This document shows, one piece after another, positions 1 to 11,400 of a stretch of DNA of 64,000 bases. The notes beneath the pieces were generated by a model, which saw only the letters and a list, made by a program, of their open reading frames with translations, was not told the origin of the DNA and did not search any database. Position numbers and translations under genes: made by a program. The stretch covers positions 12,458,501-12,522,500 of the forward strand of contig CM020518.1 of the NCBI GenBank assembly GCA_009823395.1. Reading direction: 5' to 3'. The DNA is from Thamnaconus septentrionalis (Eukaryota; Chordata; Actinopteri; Tetraodontiformes; Monacanthidae). The first letter of the stretch is position 1. Each line of letters begins with the position of its first letter.

Positions 1-1616
1 CCTACCCCATTGTACGAACCCACGCCCGCGTGCAAGAGTGCAACAAGATGACGTACTTTTTTTTTTCTTTTATTGGGCGTTGGTCAAACCTGGATAAACA
101 CTGACAAAACAAACAACTCAGAATCAACTCCCGTTTGAATTATGCAAACCCCAACACTAGATGCGTTTCGTGCAAAACAAAGCTGCAATTGTGATTTAGC
201 GAGGATCGTTTCCTAAAGCGGAGAACTTCCTTCACTCGAGTCTGCATTGCATGGTCGATGCATGTGAAGGTGTTAAGACAAACAAGGCCGACCTTTATCC
301 TCTTCCGTTTTTGGCACAGCATACGTCACGTCTCCAGCCGCACGTGATGCGTCATGGGGTTTCGAGACGTGCTAAAGTTAGCTCGGAAGGTTATCATTTT
401 CCAGAAGAAGAGGTGACTTGATTTATTGACAATAATCACGCGGAGAAACTAACTGAGTGACTCACCAGTTTTTGGTATTCCTACTCATCTCTGTCAAAAC
501 AAAAAGCACCATCTTCAGGAACCACATCTTGACAAATATTTGTTTAATAAGTGAACACTCATGAATTGGCCGGTATCTGGGTAAATGACGCACTTCTTAA
601 GGCTCGGCGAGGGATCACGAGGGGCTCAGCAGACAGAAAAAAAGAAAGAAAAGCCAGCTGTCATTTTTTTTTTTTTGGTTTTAACAAGAATCTAGTGAGG
701 ACCTTTGCTACTTTTAATCGCCTGGGAAAGAAAAAACCTGACGAGCAGCTGAAAAAACAAATCTGAAAAAACCTCACAAATTTTCCAAAACTCAATCAAT
801 TCCAACCAGTCGGTGTGTGACAGGAATATGTCGGCATCCCTCGGGAGAAAAGGGTGACATGCATTGCCTGTGACGCTGCTGCTTTTTTATTTTCCTTTTT
901 TCAAAGCTGTTTTCTCTGCTGCACGATGATGATGGCTGCGATGTAATTTCACAGCATCGTGCGTTTGAGGTTCATGTCAGCTTGCAGTGAAGAACAAAGC
1001 AGCTGTAAAAGTCATTATCTGATGTTTACATTTGGTGTTTGGCTCTTAGCAGCGAGATCGAGTTGAGAGCTAATACTGCAGCGGACACTTTGCAGTTGTT
1101 ATGCAGGGAGCTGTGTTGTTAGTTTATTAGGGAAGAAATTACATTTAAAACCTTATCCGGCACTAGTTCCAAGCACCTTAAGCACATTGTAATTTTCGAA
1201 AAATTATATACTGCCATTAATCAAGAGGTTTCTTTTTTGTTTTCAATGAAAGCTCTCTTTGATGATAGTTTAGAAGCATCTGCACTATGTCGCAGCTTTA
1301 GCTAGCGTGGTAATTTTATCGTCGGCCCGACAATCACTTCAGGAGAGGGTTAAAAAGAGCGAGACACAAAGAGAAGCAGAAAATAGGAAACATTAAAGGA
1401 TGAGAATTGAGAAAGAGGCAGTGAAGTCAGGAATGAAGGCAGAAAGGAACAAAAAGTCCAAAAGATGATGGAGAAAAGCAAAATAATAGACAAAATATTC
1501 CAATAAATTGAAAAAAGAGAATTGAATTCAAAGGCGGAAGATAAAGAGACACTTTTCCTTTTCTTTCATCAAACAGGGAGCAGAATATATGCATATATAT
1601 ATGTATATATATATGT
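1..1616. repeat. Partial, diverged copy of the 2.5 kb tandem unit
   Basis: This stretch matches 2,943 onward and 5,487 onward almost base for base (same opening at 1, 2,943 and 5,487), with more scattered substitutions and short indels than those two copies show against each other, so it is the older copy. The match ends inside the short TA run near 1,584-1,616. Beyond that the sequence is unlike the other copies until 2,567. The window edge cuts the left side, so more copies may lie upstream. Short ORFs on both strands here recur in the other copies but are broken by indels and match no family I know. Confidence 0.85.
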
Positions 1617-2566
1617 AAGGCTCCACATGTGTTTCGCCTGTCGCGCACGCTGTAATTTCGCGAGCTGGAGGCACAGCTGGAGCCGAAACTTTCGTTTTCG
1701 AGCTACCGGAGCTGGAAACAGACGTGGCAGCTGATAACAGCGAGGCTACCTAGGCTATCCAGGAGTCACCGTCAGAGCAGCAGCCGTGCGGTCGACCCTC
1801 AGCCGACGATGCTCGCGTCACTGAGGGTCGACGGACAAAGTGAAATTCAGCTAGAAAAACGAGCCAGTGCGACATGCATGTCTGTGCTAAATTTCAGGCC
1901 GATACACTGAATTACTAATTATTACTCCTTGGGCATTTGTAGAGGATCTTCAAAGTCACCTTGGCAGTGGCGGCACAAGGACAGCACAATGAAATTCTGT
2001 CCAGTTGATATCAGTTTGTAAGATGATTTAAGACTTCTACACGCTACATGTTTTTTGTGCATGTGATTTGAAAGAGAATACATACTTTGCAAATTGCTGA
2101 TGGGACTTTTCACGCAACATAAGAATAACAGGCTGTGCAAAATGACCTTTTCAATTTTCAAAGTCCACGTTGATGTCTCCAAACTTACACACAAGTGAAC
2201 AAAGGCAGCAACTGACGTCATGTCTGCCCCAAACTCTCCAGAGTTTCCTGTCAAGGATTTTACTGGAAAATCACTTCCCACGTTTCAGCTGTAAATTCAT
2301 GGCCGATGTTACGGGATCTGATGGCCACATTTCACATTTATTTGCCGTCGAGCAAAGACCGTTATGGCAGTTTGGCGAAGCGTGCAGACGCACGCACCTT
2401 ATCCTTTAAGTGCAGGACGGCTTTTTCAACAATGGGGAAAAATCCATTAAATTATTTTTGACATGAATCTGGCGGTGAGGGTCCATTTTTCATCCGTCTG
2501 AATTCTTATCCGCTGCTTCACCAAATCTAATCATGTCCACTGTCGTGTTTTTTCTCTTTCGAGTTG
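1617..2566. other. Unique spacer between partial and full repeat copies; no gene seen
   Basis: This roughly 950 bp segment has no counterpart in the two later copies. It starts just after a short TA run and ends at 2,566, where the sequence shared with 5,106 onward begins. It holds a 12-bp perfect inverted repeat (1,791-1,802 and 1,821-1,832, 18-base loop). Its ORFs (for example 1,922-2,281 minus) have no recognisable domain and overlap ORFs on the other strand. Confidence 0.6.
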
Positions 2567-4532
2567 ATTCCGTCCAGCGGGTTGACACCGGCATAAGAAA
2601 AGAATCACATGTCCGTCTTACATGTGATAACTCAGCGCGAAGCCGCGTTGCCTCGGCGGTTTTGCTCCTGCAGTGGGGTCGCGGATTATGGCGAACATAT
2701 GCACAGTGTTTACACAATGTCTTCTCATAAGGTAGCGCCGCGATAACTAAGCGCTGAGTCGGTGAAATCGGAGACCTGGAGGAACTAAGAACCACTCTCT
2801 GAGCCACTCTTCCCTTCGCTCTTTGAACCATCGACGTGTAGCTTCAATTAAAGATGTTTTGAAGGGATTCAAAGCCAATTGTTTCCATCCAAAAACGTTC
2901 CGCAGTAACGTTTGTTAAGTTCGCAGCTGGTGGCGATTATTTCCTACCCCCGTGGCACGAACCCACCGCCGCGTGCAGAGTGCAACAAGATGACGTACTT
3001 TTTTTTTTCTTTTATTGGGCGTTGGTCAAACCTGGATAAACACTGACAAAACAAACAACTCGAATCAACTCCCGTTTGAATTGCGCAAACCCCAACACTA
3101 GATGCGTTTCGTGCAAAACAAAGCTGCAATTGTGATTTAGCGAGGATCGTTCCCAACCGGAGAACTTCCTTCACTCGAGTCTGCATTGCATGGTCGATGC
3201 ATGTGAAGGTGTTAAGACAAACCAAGGCCGACCTTTATCCTCTTCCGTTTTTTGGCACAGCATACGTCACGTCTCCGCCACGTGACGTCATGGGGACCGA
3301 GACGTGCTAAAGTTAGCTCGGAAGGTTATCATTTTCCAGAAGAGGTGACTTGATTTATTGACAATAATCACGGAGAAACTAACTTCAGAGTGACTCACCA
3401 GTTTTTTGGTATTCCTACTCGTCTCTGTCAAAACAAAAAGCACCATCTTCAGGAACCACATCTTGACAAATATTTGTTTAATAAGTGAACACTCATGAAT
3501 TGGCCGGTATCTGGGTAAATGACGCACTTCTTAAGGCTCGGCGAGGGATGCGGGGGCTCACAGACAGAAAAAAGAAAAGAAAAGCCAGCTGTCATTTTTT
3601 TTTTTTTTGGTTTAACAAGAATCTAGTGAGGACCTTTGCTACTTTTAATCGCCTGGGGAAAAAAAACAACCTGACGAGCAGCTGAAAAAACAAATCTGAA
3701 AAAAACCTCACAAATTTTCCAAACTCAATCAATTCCAGCCAGTCGGTGTGTGACAGGGCCAATCGGCATCCCTCGGGAGGAAAGAGGTGACATGCATTGC
3801 TTGTGACGCGCTGCTGTTTTTGTTTTTTTTTCCCTTTTTCAAAAGCTGTTCCTCTGCTGCACGATGATGATGGCTGCGTGTAATTTACGGCATCGTACGT
3901 TTTAGGTTCATGTCAGCTTGCAGTGTAGAACAAAGCAGCTGTTAAAGTCGTATCTGATGTTTACATTTGGTGTTTGGCTCTTAGCAGCGAGATGGAGTTG
4001 AGGCTATTACTGCAGCGGACACTTTGATTGTTATGCAGGGCTGTGTTGTTAGTTTATTGGGGAAGAAGTACATTGAAACATATCCGGCACTAGTTCAAGC
4101 TGTAAGCACATTGTAATGCTTGAAAAATTATATACTGCCGGTAATCAAGAGGTTTCTTTTTTTTTTTTTTTCAATGAAAGCTCTCTTTGTTGATAGTTTA
4201 GAAACGTCTGCACTATGTCACTGCTTTGGCCCCAGCGTAGTAATTTTATGCGGCCGACAATCACTTCAGGGAGGAGGGTTAAAAAAAGAGCGAGACACAA
4301 AGAAGCAGAAAATGGGAAACATTAAAGGATGAGAATTGAGAAAGAGACGGTGAAGTCAGGGAATGAAGGCAGAGAAAAGGAACAAAAGTCCAAAGATGAT
4401 GGAGAAAAGCAAAATGACAGACAAAATATTCCAATAGGTGAAAAAAGAGAAGGTGAATTCAAGGGCCGGAAGATAAAGAGACACTTTTCCTTTTCTTTCA
4501 TCAAACAGGGAGCAGAATATATGCATATATAT

Positions 4533-4599
<67 letters not shown>

Positions 4600-5105
4600 C
4601 CTTCCTCTCGGACTCTGACTCATCTACCGGCCCTGCACAGACGCTGAGCAGACCGCAGATGTCACGAGCTCGCGCAAACATTAACTAATATGGCACTAAG
4701 CGCATCAAGGAGCCCTCTCGGTTTCCTCCCACGGCTTTGTGCCGGCGCAGCCCGCTCAGAGCTTCTGCAACGCGGTCGCAACCGGGCAACTTCACGGGAA
4801 ACCGCGAGGGGCAAACCGAGCGTGTAAATCCCCTTCCTGCGGCCGCCCAGCCGCGGCTCATAATCTACTGCGCCGGGCAGATTAGAGAATGTGGACTTTC
4901 AGTTGTGGCCCCTTACGGTTCAGGCGAGAAGACGCTGGCGAGCCATCGCACTGCAGTTGTAAATCAGACGTTTGTTAGTATTATTTGTTAACCTCTAAAA
5001 TGATGCAGCATCTCCGTTTCCTTCCAGAGTAGCTTGGATCAGTCGCTTCCTGGTTTCGCCACAACTTAACGTCTCTTCTAACCCCCGCCTCCCGGTTTGT
5101 AATTT
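2567..5105. repeat. Tandem duplication, full copy 1 (about 2.54 kb)
   Basis: This is a direct tandem duplicate of 5,106-7,664. The join at 5,105/5,106 fuses the sequence that ends the second copy (7,650-7,664) to the sequence that begins the first copy (2,567), which is what sets the unit boundaries. The two copies look only a few percent diverged by eye; the clearest differences are near 2,630-2,660 versus 5,170-5,205 and in homopolymer and TA lengths. A pure TA run lies at about 4,533-4,593. No coding domain is recognised, and the small ORFs shift frame between copies. Confidence 0.9.
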
Positions 5106-7073
5106 ATTCCGTCCAGCGGGTTGACACCGGCATAAGAAAAAGAATCACATGTCCGTCTTACATGTGATAACTCAGAGGCTTGGAAGCCAGCGTTGCCTGC
5201 GGCGGTTTTGCTCCTGCAGTGGGGTCGCGGATTATGGCGAACATATGCACAGTGTTTACACAATGTCTTCTCATAAGGTAGCGCCGCGATAACTAAGCGC
5301 TGAGTCGGTGAAATCGGAGACCTGGAGGAACTAAGAACCACTCTCTGAGCCACTCTTCCCTTCGCTCTTTGAACCATCGACGTGTAGCTTCAATTAAAGA
5401 TGTTTTGAAGGATTCAAAGCCAATTGTTTCCATCCAAAACGTTCCGCAGTAACGTTTGTTAAGTTCGCAGCTGGTGGCGATTATTTCCTACCCCGTGGTA
5501 CGAACCCACCGCCGCGTGCAGAGTGCAACAAGATGACGTACTTTTTTTTTTTCTTTTATTGGGCGTTGGTCAAACCTGGATAAACACTGACAAAACAAAC
5601 AACTCGAATCAACTCCCGTTTGAATTGCGCAAACCCCAACACTAGATGCGTTTCGTGCAAAACAAAGCTGCAATTGTGATTTAGCGAGGATCGTTTCCCA
5701 ACCGGAGAACTTCCTTCACTCGAGTCTGCATTGCATGGTCGATGCATGTGAAGGTGTAAAGACAAACCAAGGCCGACCTTTATCCTCTTCCGTTTTTGGC
5801 ACAGCATACGTCACGTCTCCGCTTGGCGTGGCGTCATGGGGAACCGAGGCGTGCTAAAGTTAGCTCGGAAGGTTATCATTTTCCAGAAGAGGTGACTTGA
5901 TTTATTGAAAATAATCACGGAGAAACTAACTTCAGAGTGACTCACCAGTTTTTTGGTATTCCTACTCGTCTCTGTCAAAACAAAAAGCACCATCTTCAGG
6001 AACCACATCTTGACAAATATTTGTTTAATAAGTGAACACTCATGAATTGGCCAGTATCTGGGTAAATGACGCACTTCTTAAGGCTCGGCGAGGGATGCGG
6101 GGGCTCACAGACAGAAAAAAGAAAAGAAAAGCCAGCTGTCATTTTTTTTTTTTTTGGTTTAACAAGAATCAAGTGAGGACCTTTGCTACTTTTAATCGCC
6201 TGGGGAAAAAAACAACCTGACGAGCAGCTGAAAAAACAAATCTGAAAAAAACCTCACAAATTTTCCAAACTCAATCAATTCCAGCCAGTCGGTGTGTGAC
6301 AGGGCCAATCGGCATCCCTCGGGAGGAAAGAGGTGACATGCATTGCTTGTGACGCGCTGCTGTTATTTTTTTTTCCTTTTTGAAAAGCTGTTCCTCTGCT
6401 GCACGATGATGATGGCTGCGTGTAATTTACGGCATCGTACGTTTTAGGTTCATGTCAGCTTGCAGTGTAGAACAAAGCAGCTGTTAAAGTCGTATCTGAT
6501 GTTTACATTTGGTGTTTGGCTCTTAGCAGCGAGATGGAGTTGAGGCTATTACTGCAGCGGACACTTTGATTGTTATGCAGGGCTGTGTTGTTAGTTTATT
6601 GGGGAAGAAGTACATTGAAACATATCCGGCACTAGTTCAAGCTGTAAGCACATTGTAATGCTTGAAAAATTATATACTGCCGGTAATCAAGAGGTTTTTT
6701 TTTTTGTTTTTTTTCAATGAAAGCTCTCTTTGTTGATAGTTTAGAAACGTCTGCACTATGTCACTGCTTTGGCCCCAGCGTAGTAATTTTATGCGGCCGA
6801 CAATCACTTCAGGGAGGAGGGTTAAAAAAAGAGCGAGACACAAAGAAGCAGAAAATGGGAAACATTAAAGGATGAGAATTGAGAAAGAGACGGTGAAGTC
6901 AGGGAATGAAGGCAGAGAAAAGGAACAAAAGTCCAAAGATGATGGAGAAAAGCAAAATGACAGACAAAATATTCCAATAGGTGTGAAAAAGAGAAGGTGA
7001 ATTCAAGGGCCGGAAGATAAAGAGACACTTTTCCTTTTCTTTCATCAAACAGGGAGCAGAATATATGCATATA

Positions 7074-7153
<80 letters not shown>

Positions 7154-7664
7154 CCTTCCCTCTCGGACTCTGACTCATCTACCGGCCCTGCACAGACGCT
7201 GAGCAGACCGCAGATGTCACGAGCTTGCGCAAACATTAACTAATATGGCACTAAGCGCATCAAGGAGCCCTCTCGGTTTCCTCCCACGGCTTTGTGCCGG
7301 CGCAGCCCGCTCAGAGCTTCTGCAACGCGGTCGCAACCGGGCAACTTCACGGGAAACCGTGAGGGGCAAACCGAGCGTGTAAATCCCCTTCCTGCGGCCG
7401 CCCAGCCGCGGCTCATAATCTACTGCGCCGGGCAGATTAGAGAATGTGGACTTTCAGTTGTGGCCCCTTACGGTTCAGGCGAGAAGACGCTGGCGAAGCC
7501 ATCGCACTGCAGTTGTAAATCAGACGTTTGTTAGTATTATTTGTTAACCTCTAAAATGATGCAGCATCTCCGTTTCCTTCCAGAGTAGCTTGGATCAGTC
7601 GCTTCCTGGTTTCGCCACAACTTAACGTCTCTTCTAACCCCCCGCCCCTCCCGGTTTGTAATTT
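5106..7664. repeat. Tandem duplication, full copy 2 (about 2.56 kb)
   Basis: Second full copy of the 2.5 kb unit, directly abutting the first. Homology stops at about 7,664, where unrelated sequence starts. Its internal TA run (about 7,064-7,149) is longer than that of copy 1, so the microsatellite has changed length since the duplication. A GC-rich part (about 7,270-7,470, equal to 4,725-4,935) carries the longest shared ORF, about 80 codons, but it ends differently in the two copies because of a one-base indel, so it is unlikely to be a protein gene. Confidence 0.9.
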
Positions 7665-8395
7665 GTGAAGCAAGCTGATTAGTTACGGAATCCACGGAAA
7701 ATTACGCTGGCTTTGAAAGAAATGCTTTTCCATTGGAGGTTTGACAAGACGGACGAGCACGATTTCAGGAGTGACATTCAAACGAAGCAGCTGCTTGGCG
7801 AGGTTTCACCATTGTGCCGCTGGATGAAAGGGACTCGGAGGTCATTTTCTTTATCTTGAAGAGACAGAAATGAGAATAAATTCAAGACAAATGTCCGGAA
7901 CAAATGTTGTTTTTTTTTGTAACTGTGACTGTCTTTACTGCCAAGAATACTTCTACCTTCAGCTACAGCAAGGTGTGTTGTGGAAATCGAGTCGAGGCTC
8001 CAAAACTTCCGCAAGACACTTCGTTCTTTCCACTTGATCAGTCAATTTTACCCCATTAATAAGTCTCCCCGAATGCGGCCGAAAAAATTATCTTTGCCAA
8101 TTAAAGCGGGCGGAGCGATAACAGCGGCGCGCTGGCGGCCTTTGTCAGCGCCTTCAAATTAGAAACGTTCTGCGGTTAAACACGAGAGTGACAGAGGAGC
8201 TGTGAGAAGATAAAGCCGTCGACGTCGTGTCTCCCTGCCAGAGATTTTCACTGTTTGCAAAGGCTGTGACTGAAATAATAATAACAGCAATTTGCAGCAA
8301 AGTCACAGTGACAAAGACGATTAATAAACCAAGGAAGGGGCCAATTGAAACGTGTTTCCTTTGATAAATATTATTATGGTGTCCAAACAAGCAAT

Positions 8396-8416
8396 ACACA
8401 CACACACACACACACA
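8396..8416. repeat. CA microsatellite
   Basis: About ten uninterrupted CA dinucleotides in otherwise unremarkable noncoding sequence. Confidence 0.9.
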
Positions 8417-11400
8417 GTGTTCTGAATCCATCAGCTGCGTCCCGAAGGGGAAGAAAATCCATCACAATAAAGCAGCAAACGGGTCGACTCAGATTATCCG
8501 CTGGACGCTTCCACCAGCGCAGTATTAGACGGCTCTCGGGTGTTGGTGACTTTCATGGCAACAGCAGTAATCTTTCGGTCACTTCAGGCTCTTTGCTTTA
8601 CTCCTCAGTAGCGCTCTTGCTCGGCCCTTAAAGCAACATTTCACGTAATTTGTTGCAACCCTGCCAGGCAGGCTGGAGCGCTTGGTTTTAAGTTGACGTC
8701 CGCCTGGCAAAGCTCCAATCTGAAGCATTTTCACCACTCCTGGCATTGCATAATTGATGACTTTCGTCTTAAGCTGCATTACACACAGGAAGTGACAGTA
8801 ACAAGCTGCCTTAAAAGAGAGAGAAGATGAGGAACAATACAGGATGCTACAGCGAGGCTAGCTGAGAGCGACTAGCGTAAACTGTGTAGTGGGATTTTAG
8901 AAGTGACATCTGAGAGCCTCGGTTCACGGTGCAAGTTTTTTCTCCAAAGATCAAAAAGGCCACAAAATGATGTGCACTAATCTTTGTCTTATCTGTCGTG
9001 CATCACCAAATGCACCGAACTAAAACAGTGCCGGAGCACCGATTCATCGCATTTGGCTGCAGGGCGTCCCCAGTTTCCACTCGGAGCTCATTCCATCCAG
9101 CTGAGATTTGCCCGCTGAGGCCGATGGCTGGTCTTCACAGAGGAGCCTCAGTCTCGCCTCGGTTAGCAGCTACTCAGCGCTTTTGTACTCGCAGCTGCGG
9201 GAACTCTCGACAGGACAAAGGCATGTGGAAAAATGTGTGGGAGCGCCGCTCGATCGCTCTCTCTCTCTCTCCTGTGACATCACAGGAACATCAGTGGTTT
9301 TCCTTTCATATGAGAAGCGGCCAAATACAACCCTAATTGTGAGTCCATGAAAATGACAGAGTGCGAGGGCGCTCTTATGAGAGGGAAACATATAAGTAAG
9401 AAGGTGACACTTGCGTCATTCAACACTGACAAACAGTACTGATGTAATTTTTCAACTGCTGGGTGCAACGATGAGTCTGGCTGGAGCGAAACCTGGCAGC
9501 TTCGCCCACAAACTACAACGCATTTGCCTGAGCGCACGCAGAAGTAAATGATTTCCACCAAAGCACAATGATCACTTTGAGCTTTCGACGTTCCAGCCTA
9601 GAAAACATTAAGTTCCCCACTAATAGAACATACTGGAAACATCAGTTTCAGTTGTCCAGAAACAGGTTTTGGGACAAGACCAGATGAATGTAGGTCACAA
9701 AAATTAAGGCTCACTGAAAATGCTCCGTGCGCCAGAGTGACGTCCACGTTATGGCACTGTAAACTTTAATTATAAAAAATGATCGCCAGATTATGCTTCT
9801 TGGGAATATTTTCACAGCAGAAGAAGAAATTACGTTATGGCTAATTGGACTAATGGCCGTATAATGGCTTTTAATAGGTCTCAACAAGTACCGAACATTT
9901 GCACGCCTAAAAGCGATGTCTGCAGTTGTGGTGAAAAGAATACAAACACTGGCTTCCTCTGCAGTAATTTACAACTCCACTGAACAAAGCAAAGGCAAAA
10001 CATAAGAATATGCAATTTTACCAAGAAAGGTTTTTTTTTTCCCTTTTCGTTCAAATGCAATTTAAAGGTTGAAGCACTTTAATATTTACACCCGACGAGA
10101 GACTCCGGATGATGTAAGGAACTGTTTGATATGACTGGGGACTCTTCCTGTACGTCAGCTCTTATAAGAAACACTTCTCCATAGGAAGTGTTTCAGATGA
10201 CAAACTGGGAGGAAGAGGCGCTCATAAAAGTATCCCCCATGTCTCAGCAGCAAAACAATCCGCCGTTGCCATGATAACCCGCGCGGCTGCCTTCTCATGT
10301 GGCTGACCGGCGGAGGCGGAACGTTTCCTCCGAGGTTATTCATAGATGACTTTCACGTGGCACACGCAGATGACACATTCATCCTGCTGACAGCTCAAAC
10401 TTGGGATTTGGTGGGAAAGCTTGTGCATTTAATGGCTAATCTGCAGCCACTTGCTGAGGTTTGCTAAGTTGGAAAAGTCACAGAGATTTCAGGGTTTTTT
10501 TTTTTTCTCTGGGAATACAGGAATGGCCATTGAGGAGGAACAGGGAACCAGGATACAAGCTATTTGTGTTTAGATTTAAGTTAGATTAGTAATAAAGTGT
10601 ATTGGGTGCTGATGTCAGAGTGTCAAAATGATGACAATGTGTTTGCCTGTCAGCCGTAAGGAAGTGCTGGATTGAATGTTCATCAGTTTTTTAGTCATAA
10701 ACTAAAACTTTTTACTTAAGTATGCAAACATGGTGCCAAACTAATATTCAGTTCAGAATCTCGGGTTCTTTCTGAATTGCAGTTTTGCAGCCACCACAAG
10801 CAAATCACAATGACTCCTGTGCAGGGATGAGGAAAACAAACGTGTGATGTAAATAAACTAATTAGCCCACAGAAAGGCCTGTTCCATATTAAGACTCCCT
10901 AGCTGCTCCTCTAAATGCTAATATGTATCATGCTAGGCACATGTCATTGTTAATAAATGGATTAACTGTGATGAAAACTTGCATTGAAAGGAATAAATTG
11001 ATGCTAAACAGTAATATGTAAACTGCAGAATATTTTATGGGATAGTGTTCTGCTTTCATGCATCTCCATGTTATTATTTAAAGTAATCATAATAATTCTA
11101 AAATGTAGGGGGAAAAAATGTTATTCCAATTGTCTGTTTCTATTGGGCCTACACCAGGTGCCTCTGGCTGACACAAGCCCACCTCTCCTGGCCAGTGTTT
11201 TTGTGTAAAAGTGTCAACGCCATGACAAACTGACATCTGCCCTGAAAAAGTTCCCGATGTAAATCCTCCCAGAGGAGGTCCTGACCCTCTCGGTTCAAAC
11301 CCTGCCACACTTCTGGATTGCATTTAGCGTCCCATTCTTTTTGCCACATAACGCCATCCATCTCCAGGAGACTCGAAAACCATGGTGAGGGAAATACAAA

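Noticed and set aside
2944..5807. Recurring small ORFs in the tandem copies as genes
   Set aside because: They overlap on both strands, end differently between copies because of indels, and show no known domain.
1..7664. Tandem structure as a CRISPR array or satellite
   Set aside because: The units are 2.5 kb, only two full copies exist, and the host is a vertebrate; this is a segmental tandem duplication.
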